Source: an uncultured Balneolaceae bacterium | GTDB lineage: Bacteria; Bacteroidota; Rhodothermia; Balneolales; Balneolaceae | Length of the DNA stretch: 6,393 bases | Assembly (NCBI GenBank): GCA_938003885.1 | Contig: CALKWT010000222.1 | Location: 1-6,393, forward strand | Direction of reading: 5' to 3' | Part shown: piece by piece, positions 1 through 5,576 of the stretch | Layout of the letters: every line of letters begins with the position of its first letter | Numbering within the stretch: the first letter of the stretch is position 1 | Made by a program: the position numbers and the translations under genes | Notes under the pieces: model-generated | Told to the model about the DNA's origin: nothing | The model's input: only the letters and a program-made list of their open reading frames with translations | Database searches by the model: none

Positions 1-65
1 TCGGGACCGGTTCAGGCTGCGCCCGGGGGGCGATCAGGCAGGGGGGGCCGGAGAGAGCGCCTAAA
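1..65. other. GC-rich edge segment without an assignable gene
   Basis: About 47 of the first 60 bases are G or C, with G runs of six and seven, whereas the rest of the window is near 45-50% G+C. The segment lies just beyond the coaD stop codon. Plus-strand frame 2 is open from the window edge to a TAA at 62-64 and would encode a Gly/Arg-rich tail ending in GGAGESA. This could be the end of a convergent gene, but about 20 residues are too few to identify it. No hairpin followed by a T run, which would mark a terminator, is visible. Confidence 0.5.
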
Positions 66-560
66 CTATTTCGTCATAAACTTTCTCCGAAGGGCAGATT
101 CAATGTTGGGCGGCACAAAACTGGAGAGATCCCCACCCCATGTTGCAATTTCCCGAACTAGAGTTGCCGACACAAATGTATTCTTTTCATCCGGCATCAG
201 AAAAACCGTGTCCACTTCCGGAGCCAGCCTGCGGTTGGCAAGTGCCATGCGGAATTCATATTCAAAATCAGCTACCTGCCTTATTCCTCTGATCAGCACA
301 GAAGCGTTCTTCTGTCTTGCGTAGTCCACAAGTAAACCTGTGAACTGTTCAACCTCCACCTTTCCTGACCAGGGCTGGTTCCGGACCGCATCCCGGATTA
401 ACTCTATCCGCTCCTTGTCACTGAACAATCCAGTTTTGCTGCTATTTACAGCTATTGTGACAATTACCTTATCAAAAAGAGCAGCGGCCCTGCCAAGTAT
501 ATCAAGATGCCCGTTAGTAAAAGGGTCAAAAGAACCGGGATAAATTGCTACATGATTCAT
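66..560 (-). CDS. coaD: Phosphopantetheine adenylyltransferase (CoaD)
   Basis: CoaD transfers AMP from ATP to 4'-phosphopantetheine, giving dephospho-CoA and pyrophosphate, the penultimate step of coenzyme A synthesis in the cytoplasm. The 164-residue product matches the usual length of about 160. It opens with the nucleotidyltransferase signature YPGSFDPFTNGH (residues 7-18, including the T/HxGH-type motif ending at His18). Lys42, the RGIR motif at 91-94 and the SATLVRE segment at 131-137, which corresponds to the ISSTLVRE-type ATP-binding motif, are also present. The frame stays open up to position 620, but that longer form would add 20 non-family residues and overlap rsmD. The ATG at 558-560 places the conserved motif at the normal distance from the N-terminus. 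No Shine-Dalgarno sequence is visible. It is the last gene of a four-gene operon, 34 bp after rsmD. Function is very secure; the start is slightly less so. Confidence 0.97.
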   Translation of the reverse strand: MNHVAIYPGSFDPFTNGHLDILGRAAALFDKVIVTIAVNSSKTGLFSDKERIELIRDAVRNQPWSGKVEVEQFTGLLVDYARQKNASVLIRGIRQVADFEYEFRMALANRRLAPEVDTVFLMPDEKNTFVSATLVREIATWGGDLSSFVPPNIESALRRKFMTK

Positions 561-594
561 GGTGAAAAAGGTAAGTAGATTCTGTTTCGGGAAG

Positions 595-1146
595 TTAAAA
601 CTCTGTACCCGGTAAAACAAAAATCGTTACAACCGTCCGCCCGTATGATTTATTGAGAACGGCTTCCGGGCGGGAACTGTAGTCGGAATATTTTTCATGT
701 TCCAGAATAAACCACCCCTCCTTTTCAAGATGTCCCCCGCTCATAACCTCTTCGACCAGCTCATCGAAGCCGGGATAGTTGTAGGGAGGATCAGCAAAGA
801 TAAGATCATAAGACTCTCTGTTTTGCTGGAGAAATTCAGTGACATCTGATGTAACGGCCCTGACCTGGGAGGTGACTCCAAATTCCCTGGCGAGCTTGCT
901 GATCTGATTCATATGCAGCGCTTCATTATCCACAAAAGTGCAGTGGGAAGCACCGCGGGAGATGGCCTCAAATCCAAGGCTGCCGCTCCCTGAAAAAAGA
1001 TCCAGTATCCGATAATTATCAAGATAGATCCGGGCATCGATCATGGAAAAGATGCCCTCTTTCGCACGATCAGAAGTGGGCCTCAGCAGGCCGGAATCCG
1101 GAACTGGTATTTTTCTGCCTTTCAGCTTTCCTGTAATAATTCTCAT
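595..1146 (-). CDS. rsmD: 16S rRNA (guanine-N2)-methyltransferase RsmD
   Basis: RsmD-family enzymes use S-adenosylmethionine to methylate N2 of G966 (E. coli numbering) of 16S rRNA in the assembling small subunit. The 183-residue product has the expected order of motifs. The N-terminal MRIITGKLKGRK is followed by RPTSDRAKEGIF (residues 22-33), and the SAM-binding motif I is DLFSGSGSLGFEA (49-61). An acidic residue after strand 2 appears as VD (72-73), and the catalytic DPPY tetrapeptide is at 119-122. Length and Rossmann-fold motifs are complete, so it should be active. Its ATG overlaps the stop of the upstream DUF3822-like gene by 4 bp (ATGA), indicating translational coupling. coaD follows after 34 bp, and rsmD-coaD adjacency is common across bacteria. 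Substrate specificity is inferred from family membership. Confidence 0.95.
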   Translation of the reverse strand: MRIITGKLKGRKIPVPDSGLLRPTSDRAKEGIFSMIDARIYLDNYRILDLFSGSGSLGFEAISRGASHCTFVDNEALHMNQISKLAREFGVTSQVRAVTSDVTEFLQQNRESYDLIFADPPYNYPGFDELVEEVMSGGHLEKEGWFILEHEKYSDYSSRPEAVLNKSYGRTVVTIFVLPGTEF

Positions 1147-2015
1147 AACACTTCATGCTGTAGACTCAGAATAATGGCTGGATAGGCGCTCTCAAGCGGA
1201 AAACCGTAGGTTTCCTCTTCTGCCTGAACATGAGTTGCTGAAAGGGAGTCGGGGAAAACCAGATCACCATGATGGCTCCAGTAGGTCGTCAGCTGTTCTG
1301 CAGCACTTTTTGCGTAGAGTCCAAAAACGAAGATTTTATCGTGAATTCCGTTCATCCAGGGGGTATGAGCAGCATATAAATTCCACAGATAGGGCAGATC
1401 TTCCGGATCTTCATACTCAAACCAGGTGCAACCTCTCAAGTTGCCCATAATAGAGGAGGTCACTGTTATGATATGGTTTTGACAATGAACCATCAGGAAG
1501 GCACTCTTGTTTTTAGTATGAACCTGCCACTCTTGAGCTATTTCAAAGTCGGAAGGAAATTGAATATTGCCCAGCTCATTAGAAAGGGCACTCAGCCCCG
1601 GTGTGACTGTAGTGTCCCTTAAAAGGAGGAGTTTATTGTCGGTGTTTGCCAGCTGATGCCATGAGATTTCTATATTGCTACGCTCTGAGCCATGCATCAG
1701 AATCCCTATATGCGTCTCCCGTTCTGATGAATCTTCGTAGACAGCACGCGGAACAACAGTCCAGCACTCATGCTCTGCCGGGTAGAGCATCTGTATAGAT
1801 CCTGCGGAAAATTCCGCCTTCAGATCCTGTATGCTTTTTTTCAGAACCTCGACTTCAGAAGGGGCACCTGTTGAGAGTGCAGCATCGATATCGAAATTAA
1901 AATCGATGCTGCCGATTCTCTGAATATCGTTCCCTTGTTCCGGTAGATGAACTGCATAGAACAGATGGTTATCCGCATAGCAAATGCCAAGGTAAGACTT
2001 CCCATCTGTGGCCAT
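1143..2015 (-). CDS. DUF3822-like family protein
   Basis: This 290-residue protein has no signal peptide or membrane segment and is probably cytoplasmic. I assign it to the DUF3822 type because proteins of this size directly upstream of rsmD and coaD are characteristic of Bacteroidota and relatives. Its beginning, with short alternating beta strands (YLGICYADNHLFYAV near residues 8-22), also resembles that family, which has been suggested to have an actin/hexokinase-like (ASKHA) fold. I see no catalytic motif I can defend and give no reaction. A strand-rich middle section (about residues 150-200) and a FVFGLYAKSAAEQL segment near 230-243 fit the second half of such a fold. It starts 1 bp after the stop of the upstream gene and overlaps rsmD by 4 bp, so the three are almost certainly co-translated. 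Confidence is high that it is a real gene, moderate for the family. Confidence 0.75.
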   Translation of the reverse strand: MATDGKSYLGICYADNHLFYAVHLPEQGNDIQRIGSIDFNFDIDAALSTGAPSEVEVLKKSIQDLKAEFSAGSIQMLYPAEHECWTVVPRAVYEDSSERETHIGILMHGSERSNIEISWHQLANTDNKLLLLRDTTVTPGLSALSNELGNIQFPSDFEIAQEWQVHTKNKSAFLMVHCQNHIITVTSSIMGNLRGCTWFEYEDPEDLPYLWNLYAAHTPWMNGIHDKIFVFGLYAKSAAEQLTTYWSHHGDLVFPDSLSATHVQAEEETYGFPLESAYPAIILSLQHEVL

Positions 2016-2016
2016 A

Positions 2017-2493
2017 TTAATTCCAGCTCGGTACGTTCAACAAGGTTGTACGTTCCAGATCACCAATACGATCTCCTGTATCGGGGTTTACCAGAAGATA
2101 CAGTGGAGGACGAATCGTGTCATTTACGGTATACTCAAAACGATTGTGCGGTGGTCTTGGCGAATAGGTCAGTGAGTCCGGGTTAAACGTAGACGGAGGT
2201 AACTCTTCGTATGTGTTCTCTGCAATAGCCACCATCAAAGAGTCCGTTTTCAGAAAAGTGACCAGACTGTCAAGGCCTCCCTCTGTAGGCGGAAAATGTC
2301 CTTTTCTGCTACGGTATTGAACAAGTACATCACGCACTAACCCCATCCGGTGCCGCTCTCTTTCAACCATTTCCTGCTCTTCCACAACAACCTGGTAGGG
2401 ATCTACAATGGACCTGTACAGATACCAGGAGAGAAAGACAATAAGAACAGCAAGTACAACTGTGATTATGTTATTTCGAGTAGTGATATTCAT
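2017..2493 (-). CDS. Small membrane-anchored protein with pseudopilin-like segment
   Basis: The function of this 158-residue protein is not recognised. It has a short N-terminal tail, one hydrophobic helix (about residues 9-26), then a soluble domain, suggesting a single-pass inner-membrane protein with most of its mass in the periplasm. A charged, probably helical stretch (37-60, rich in Glu and Arg) leads into QYRSRKGHFPPTEGGLDSLV (59-78). That segment resembles the Y-x-G-x-(Y/F)-P-T-x-x-GL-x-x-L region of GspG-type major pseudopilins. The C-terminal part has PLYLLVNPDTGDRIGDL (130-146). However, the pilin N-terminal cleavage site (G-FTLxE) is absent, so it would not be processed and assembled like a true pseudopilin. 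It is the first gene of the operon, 1 bp before the DUF3822-like gene. The ATG at 2491-2493 lies about 30 bases downstream of a good promoter. The pilin relation is inference from a short motif. Confidence 0.8.
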   Translation of the reverse strand: MNITTRNNIITVVLAVLIVFLSWYLYRSIVDPYQVVVEEQEMVERERHRMGLVRDVLVQYRSRKGHFPPTEGGLDSLVTFLKTDSLMVAIAENTYEELPPSTFNPDSLTYSPRPPHNRFEYTVNDTIRPPLYLLVNPDTGDRIGDLERTTLLNVPSWN

Positions 2494-2531
2494 GTGAGAA
2501 ATAATATTGTTTAGCGATGTTTTGGTTCTGA

Positions 2532-2561
2532 AATATAGTGTATCAAAATAATTGCAGTCAA
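2532..2561 (-). promoter_or_regulatory. Predicted promoter of the orf158-DUF3822-rsmD-coaD operon
   Basis: On the minus strand, TTGACT (2561-2556) and TATATT (2537-2532) are separated by 18 bases. Each hexamer matches 5 of 6 positions of the sigma-70 consensus. The downstream element also reads TATATTTC, which fits the Bacteroidota-type TAnnTTTG except for its last base, with an upstream TTG at the expected distance. Transcription would begin near 2525, leaving a leader of about 30 bases before the ATG at 2493. No other equally good pair was seen upstream of this operon. Confidence 0.6.
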
Positions 2562-2864
2562 TTAGATATGCAACCTTCTAAAATTTTTACCCTGTTAATG
2601 GTTGTGCCCTTCCTGCATAGAAGAGAAACCTGTGGAGAAAGTAGCAATAAATAAGCAATGAAACGTCTTTTTTTAGGTTAATTTCTCATTAAAAGCGAAT
2701 CTGGCTCCAAATAAGTTACAGACAATCATACTCTTTCACTATGTATGGTGCAAATATTATCCCTCCTATTCTCCCATTGCCTGTTGGCAGCCCGGCCATC
2801 ACACCTCCCATTGCAGTCATGGCGGAAATGAACTTGAAAAGCTCTTATCTTAAACCTTGCTCTG

Positions 2865-2939
2865 GCGGGATCCGGAGTGGAGATCACGATCACCTGAATA
2901 AACCTCTAGATATGGATCATCCACTCGCTACATTCCCGC
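2865..2939 (+). promoter_or_regulatory. Long imperfect hairpin in the MATE gene leader
   Basis: Two nested stems are visible. The outer one pairs GCGGGA (2865-2870) with TCCCGC (2934-2939). The inner one pairs GAGTGGAGATC (2875-2885) with GATC (2915-2918) and TCCACTC (2920-2926), 11 base pairs with a single bulged A at 2919. They are joined by an internal loop of 4 and 7 bases, and the terminal loop is about 29 bases. The element ends about 30 bases before the MATE start, so it may fold in the mRNA leader. It matches no riboswitch or ncRNA class I can name, and it could equally be a small RNA or an operator. The complementarity is seen directly; function is inference. Confidence 0.4.
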
Positions 2940-2948
2940 GCTCCTGAC

Positions 2949-2954
2949 GGAGGT
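2949..2954 (+). promoter_or_regulatory. Strong Shine-Dalgarno sequence before the MATE gene
   Basis: GGAGGT is a near-perfect match to the anti-Shine-Dalgarno sequence and the only strong one seen before any gene in this window. It ends 17 bases before the TTG start at 2972, longer than the usual 5-9. An in-frame CTG at 2963 would give a spacing of 8. The first four bases can pair with CTCC (2941-2944) across a TGAC loop, so the site could be masked in a small hairpin. Confidence 0.4.
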
Positions 2955-2971
2955 TACCTAATCTGTTTTCC

Positions 2972-4273
2972 TTGAATAAAAGAATATTACACCTGGCAGT
3001 TCCGAACATCATCAGTAACCTGTCGGTACCACTTCTCGGTATCGTAGACACGGCGCTTGTTGGCCACCTTGAACATGTCTACTACCTTGGAGCACTGGCG
3101 GTCGGCAGTGTCATTTTCAATTTTGTTTTCTGGGGCTTCGGCTTTTTGAGAATGGGCACCACAGGGCTTACTGCCCAGGAGTTAGGCCGTTCAAACAACC
3201 AGGAAATCATGATGATTCTTGCACGGGTTACGGGACTTTCTTTGGTTTTGGGACTGGCTATCATCTTGCTACAGCACCCGATTGCTGAACTGAGCCTCTT
3301 TCTGATAGATTCCACCGACGAGGTTGCCAATTACACCCGGGTGTATTACGACATACGCATATATACTGCGCCGGCTGTTCTGCTAACTTACGGCATCACA
3401 GGATGGTTTCTTGGAATGCAAAACGCACGGGATCCGATGATCATCGCTGTCTTTCTGAATATCCTCAATCTCCTGTTGAATGTACTCTTCATCCATGTTT
3501 TTGATATGCATGTCAATGGAGTAGCCTATGGCACGCTTATTTCCAGCTACCTTTCGGTTATTCTGGCTCTCTATCTTTTTTTCAGAAAATACCGGAAATA
3601 CCTCAAATTTTATGAAAAGTCCACCCTTTTTGATCCGGAGAAACTGAAGCGCTATTTCTCCGTCAACCGAGATATCTTCATACGAACCCTCTGTCTGATG
3701 ATCACCTTCACCTATTTCACCGCCGCATCTGCTGCCCAGGGGGAGATCGTCCTTGCTGCAAATACCATCTTGCTTCAATTCTGGTATACTCTCTCGTATG
3801 GCATTGATGGATTTGCCTATGCTGCAGAAAGCCTGATTGGTAAATACACGGGCAGCCGGGAAGTCGGGAAATTAAAGCGAGCAGTTAAACTCACCCTCAT
3901 CTGGGGGATGGGAATAGGAGTGGCCGGCACCCTGATCTATGGCGTGGCCGGAGATCAGCTGCTCCATCTCTTTACCGATAATCAAGAGGTGATTGCACAT
4001 GCCCGAAGTGTTCTTATCTGGACTGTACTGGCACCCGCTGCTGCCAGTGCCTGCTACGTCCTGGACGGTATTTTTATCGGGGCCACACATACGGTACCTA
4101 TGAGGAACTCTATGATCATCGCCACGTTTGCCATCTTCTTTCCGGCATATTATCTCTTTACATCCCTTTATGGTGTGCACGGATTGTGGCTTGCGATGCT
4201 GCTCTTTATGATTCTTCGGGGAATCACACTGGGCCTTTACCTTCCGTTTACTGTACTGAAGTTGGAGAAATAA
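2972..4273 (+). CDS. MATE family efflux transporter, DinF-like
   Basis: The product is a 433-residue inner-membrane protein with about twelve hydrophobic helices, the normal size for the multidrug and toxic compound extrusion family. MATE proteins export organic cations and other compounds by exchange with H+ or Na+. Placement in the DinF subgroup rests on VPLLGIVDTALVGHL (residues 19-33), FWGFGFLRMGTTGLTAQ (about 53-69) and the second-half motif FAYAAESLIGKYTG. Asp26 in the first helix is a plausible equivalent of the conserved coupling aspartate. The two six-helix halves are linked by a charged loop, KYRKYLKFYEKSTLFDPEKL, near residue 215. I chose the TTG at 2972 because it gives the typical N-terminus MNKRILHLAVPNIISN. 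No nearer ATG is available, and the frame is closed upstream by a TGA at 2945-2947. The transported compound cannot be told from sequence. The gene diverges from the coaD operon. Confidence 0.93.
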   Translation: MNKRILHLAVPNIISNLSVPLLGIVDTALVGHLEHVYYLGALAVGSVIFNFVFWGFGFLRMGTTGLTAQELGRSNNQEIMMILARVTGLSLVLGLAIILLQHPIAELSLFLIDSTDEVANYTRVYYDIRIYTAPAVLLTYGITGWFLGMQNARDPMIIAVFLNILNLLLNVLFIHVFDMHVNGVAYGTLISSYLSVILALYLFFRKYRKYLKFYEKSTLFDPEKLKRYFSVNRDIFIRTLCLMITFTYFTAASAAQGEIVLAANTILLQFWYTLSYGIDGFAYAAESLIGKYTGSREVGKLKRAVKLTLIWGMGIGVAGTLIYGVAGDQLLHLFTDNQEVIAHARSVLIWTVLAPAAASACYVLDGIFIGATHTVPMRNSMIIATFAIFFPAYYLFTSLYGVHGLWLAMLLFMILRGITLGLYLPFTVLKLEK

Positions 4274-4380
4274 GTTGGATATTCTGACAGATTTATTTTT
4301 ATTGCCCGATATTCGATCATATAAACCTGCAAGTTCTGGAAAGCTGATCTGCAGAAACTACAATTAGAATCCGGGAAGCT

Positions 4381-4893
4381 GTGAACAAAAAAATTCTGAT
4401 GATGCGTCACGCAAAGTCCTCGTGGGATGACCCTTCACTCCGGGATCATGACCGTCCCCTGAACAGCAGGGGACTCCGGGAGGCGGCTAACATGGCGAAA
4501 TGGCTGGCGGATCAAAATCTGCGGCCGGTTCAGATTTTCTGCTCTACTGCACTCAGAACACGCCAGACAGCGGAGCCACTCCTTAAAATCTTCGGCCTGC
4601 CGGAAGAGTTCATCACATGGAGAGATGAGCTCTATTTTTCCGGGGACGATGCCTATTTGCAAGCCATCCATTCTGCTGCCGGATCTTCAGAACTCATTTT
4701 TCTTATCGGCCACAATCCAATGACAGAGTCTGTGATAAATCTGTTAAGCAGTCAGCCTATCCGGCAGCCGATAAAAACGGCGACTGCTGCGCTTTTAAAC
4801 ACAAATACGAAAGAGTGGAGTGAGGTTGGACCGGGCAGCTGCAGCCTGGACGCCATTATCACTCCTCAAGATTTTCATAAACCGAATCGCTAA
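4381..4893 (+). CDS. SixA-like histidine phosphatase family protein
   Basis: This 170-residue cytoplasmic protein belongs to the histidine phosphatase (RHG/phosphoglycerate mutase-like) superfamily, SixA branch. The catalytic core is present in order: Arg9-His10 in MMRHAKSSW (the phospho-accepting histidine), a basic CSTALRTRQTAE segment (54-65), an acidic residue around DELYF (82-86) and the second histidine in IGHNP (109-113). E. coli SixA dephosphorylates the phosphohistidine of certain proteins. The RHAKSSW form found in many Bacteroidota and other bacteria is mostly uncharacterised, so the substrate is unknown. The start is a GTG at 4381 giving MNKKILMMRHAK, the usual distance to the motif. 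A weak GGGAAG lies just upstream, and a TGA at 4345-4347 closes the frame. It follows the MATE gene by 107 bp, so co-transcription is possible but not shown. Confidence 0.92.
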   Translation: MNKKILMMRHAKSSWDDPSLRDHDRPLNSRGLREAANMAKWLADQNLRPVQIFCSTALRTRQTAEPLLKIFGLPEEFITWRDELYFSGDDAYLQAIHSAAGSSELIFLIGHNPMTESVINLLSSQPIRQPIKTATAALLNTNTKEWSEVGPGSCSLDAIITPQDFHKPNR

Positions 4894-4928
4894 AAAATCA
4901 TTAATTCCGTATATTAAGTCTCTTAGCC

Positions 4929-4946
4929 GGCATCTGAACGGATGCC
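4929..4946 (+). other. Short hairpin downstream of the SixA-like gene
   Basis: GGCATC (4929-4934) and GATGCC (4941-4946) can pair across a six-base loop, 35 bases after the SixA-like stop codon. No T run follows on the plus strand, so it is not a textbook intrinsic terminator. It may still stabilise the 3' end of the mRNA, or be chance. Confidence 0.25.
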
Positions 4947-5023
4947 CGTGAATGCAGATCGAAAAAGAAATTGTCGGAACTGGTTAACTGTATCGAAAAC
5001 ATTTTGTAAAGCCAACAGGAAGA

Positions 5024-5066
5024 TCTGCCGACCCCCACAGACGGAACGTGCCGGATCTCCGGCAGA
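5024..5066 (+). promoter_or_regulatory. Possible structured leader with two competing stems
   Basis: TGCCGG (5049-5054) pairs with CCGGCA (5059-5064) across a four-base ATCT loop, a compact GC-rich hairpin 22 bases before the ATG of the next gene. The same 3' strand can instead pair over longer range: TCTGCCG (5024-5030) with CGGCAGA (5060-5066). The two folds exclude each other. No T run follows. The complementarity is seen; a regulatory role is inference. Confidence 0.3.
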
Positions 5067-5086
5067 ACCAAACAAATTGAGCTAAT

Positions 5087-5437
5087 ATGATTTACAAGCA
5101 AAAATTTTACTACCTCACTAAAACTCCTTTGAGTGCTGAAGGGCCAGCCGATGTTGAAGTCATCCGGCGTGCAGAGGATACCGAAGAGTTTCCGGAGCTT
5201 TTCCAGGAGTATGAGCAGCTGAGATCCCATGCCTTTAATGAAGACAATCTCTACAGCATTGTTCGTGCCGATGACATCTATGATTTGGTCCGGACAGGAT
5301 CGGACACGGAAGCACAGGAACTCGCATTTGAGAACGCCCGTCCCGAAATCATTACCAATCTTCAGCACAGGGTCATGCAGAAGAACGACAAGGATGCCAT
5401 CGCCATCCTGAAAGAGATACATCAGATCGAGGGGTAG
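5087..5437 (+). CDS. Acidic 116-residue protein of unknown function
   Basis: I do not recognise this family. The product is small, soluble and acidic, without a signal peptide, membrane segment or cysteine. It begins with a probable beta strand (IYKQKFYYLTKTPL, residues 2-15) and continues as mostly charged helices. These include FPELFQEYEQLRSHAFNEDN (35-54), a stretch with DDIYDLVRT (62-70), and EIITNLQHRVMQKNDKDAIAILKEIHQI (87-114). The composition and ordered amphipathic pattern look like a folded cytoplasmic protein. The opposite strand also has a long open frame (4901-5464), but it is rich in Leu, Ile, Phe and Val as expected for the antisense of an acidic gene, so I prefer the plus-strand reading. 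The ATG at 5087 has no Shine-Dalgarno sequence and is preceded by a GC-rich hairpin. It lies 193 bp after the SixA-like gene and 139 bp before the peptidase gene, so it may be transcribed alone. Confidence 0.7.
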   Translation: MIYKQKFYYLTKTPLSAEGPADVEVIRRAEDTEEFPELFQEYEQLRSHAFNEDNLYSIVRADDIYDLVRTGSDTEAQELAFENARPEIITNLQHRVMQKNDKDAIAILKEIHQIEG

Positions 5438-5556
5438 GGCAGGCCTTTCAAAAGGATTTCCCAATCAACGAGGGGTCGAAGGGTCAGATTTTCAGGGTTG
5501 CAAAGTAATATTTCAGGCCGTTTATTGTGGTCGGAAGTTCTGTTATCATTTTAGTT

Positions 5557-5562
5557 TACAAT
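5557..5562 (+). promoter_or_regulatory. Possible -10 element before the DPP IV-like gene
   Basis: TACAAT matches 5 of 6 bases of the sigma-70 -10 consensus in an AT-rich stretch 14 bases before the ATG at 5577. No convincing -35 partner is seen, and the implied leader would be only about 7-8 bases, so transcription may start elsewhere in the 139-bp gap. Confidence 0.2.
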
Positions 5563-5576
5563 TAAATAGTGACCCT

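Larger units (their letters stand above)
2494..2971. other. Divergent intergenic region, 478 bp
   Basis: This gap separates the minus-strand coaD operon from the plus-strand MATE gene. Its left third (to about 2720) is AT-rich and carries the operon promoter, plus a lone T run at 2669-2675 with no hairpin before it. The right part (2740-2971) is more GC-rich and contains a long hairpin and a Shine-Dalgarno sequence before the MATE gene. No tRNA, known riboswitch class or repeat array is recognisable. Short open frames here (plus strand 2741-2947, minus strand 2716-2820) have no convincing coding signature. No strong plus-strand promoter for the MATE gene could be picked by eye. Confidence 0.7.

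Noticed and set aside
561..620. 20-residue N-terminal extension of CoaD
   Set aside because: It would overlap rsmD and push the YPGSFDPFTNGH motif far from the N-terminus; the ATG at 558-560 fits the family.
2669..2675. Run of seven T residues, considered as a terminator
   Set aside because: No GC-rich hairpin precedes it, and no gene on that strand ends nearby.
2741..2947. 68-residue plus-strand open frame in the divergent intergenic region
   Set aside because: Proline-rich without family resemblance or ribosome site, and it runs through the long hairpin; more likely chance.
3383..3778. 131-residue minus-strand open frame inside the MATE gene (also 3082-3330 and 3872-4180)
   Set aside because: Antisense shadows of a clearly coding MATE gene with intact motifs throughout.
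4332..4359. Imperfect stem AGTTCTG / CAGAAACT between the MATE and SixA-like genes
   Set aside because: Only seven pairs with a bulge, AT-rich, no following T run; not distinguishable from chance.
4901..5464. 187-residue open frame on the minus strand opposite the 116-residue gene
   Set aside because: Its Leu/Ile/Phe/Val-rich, patternless composition is what the antisense of an acidic coding sequence gives, and it has no recognisable domain; the plus-strand frame looks more like a folded protein.
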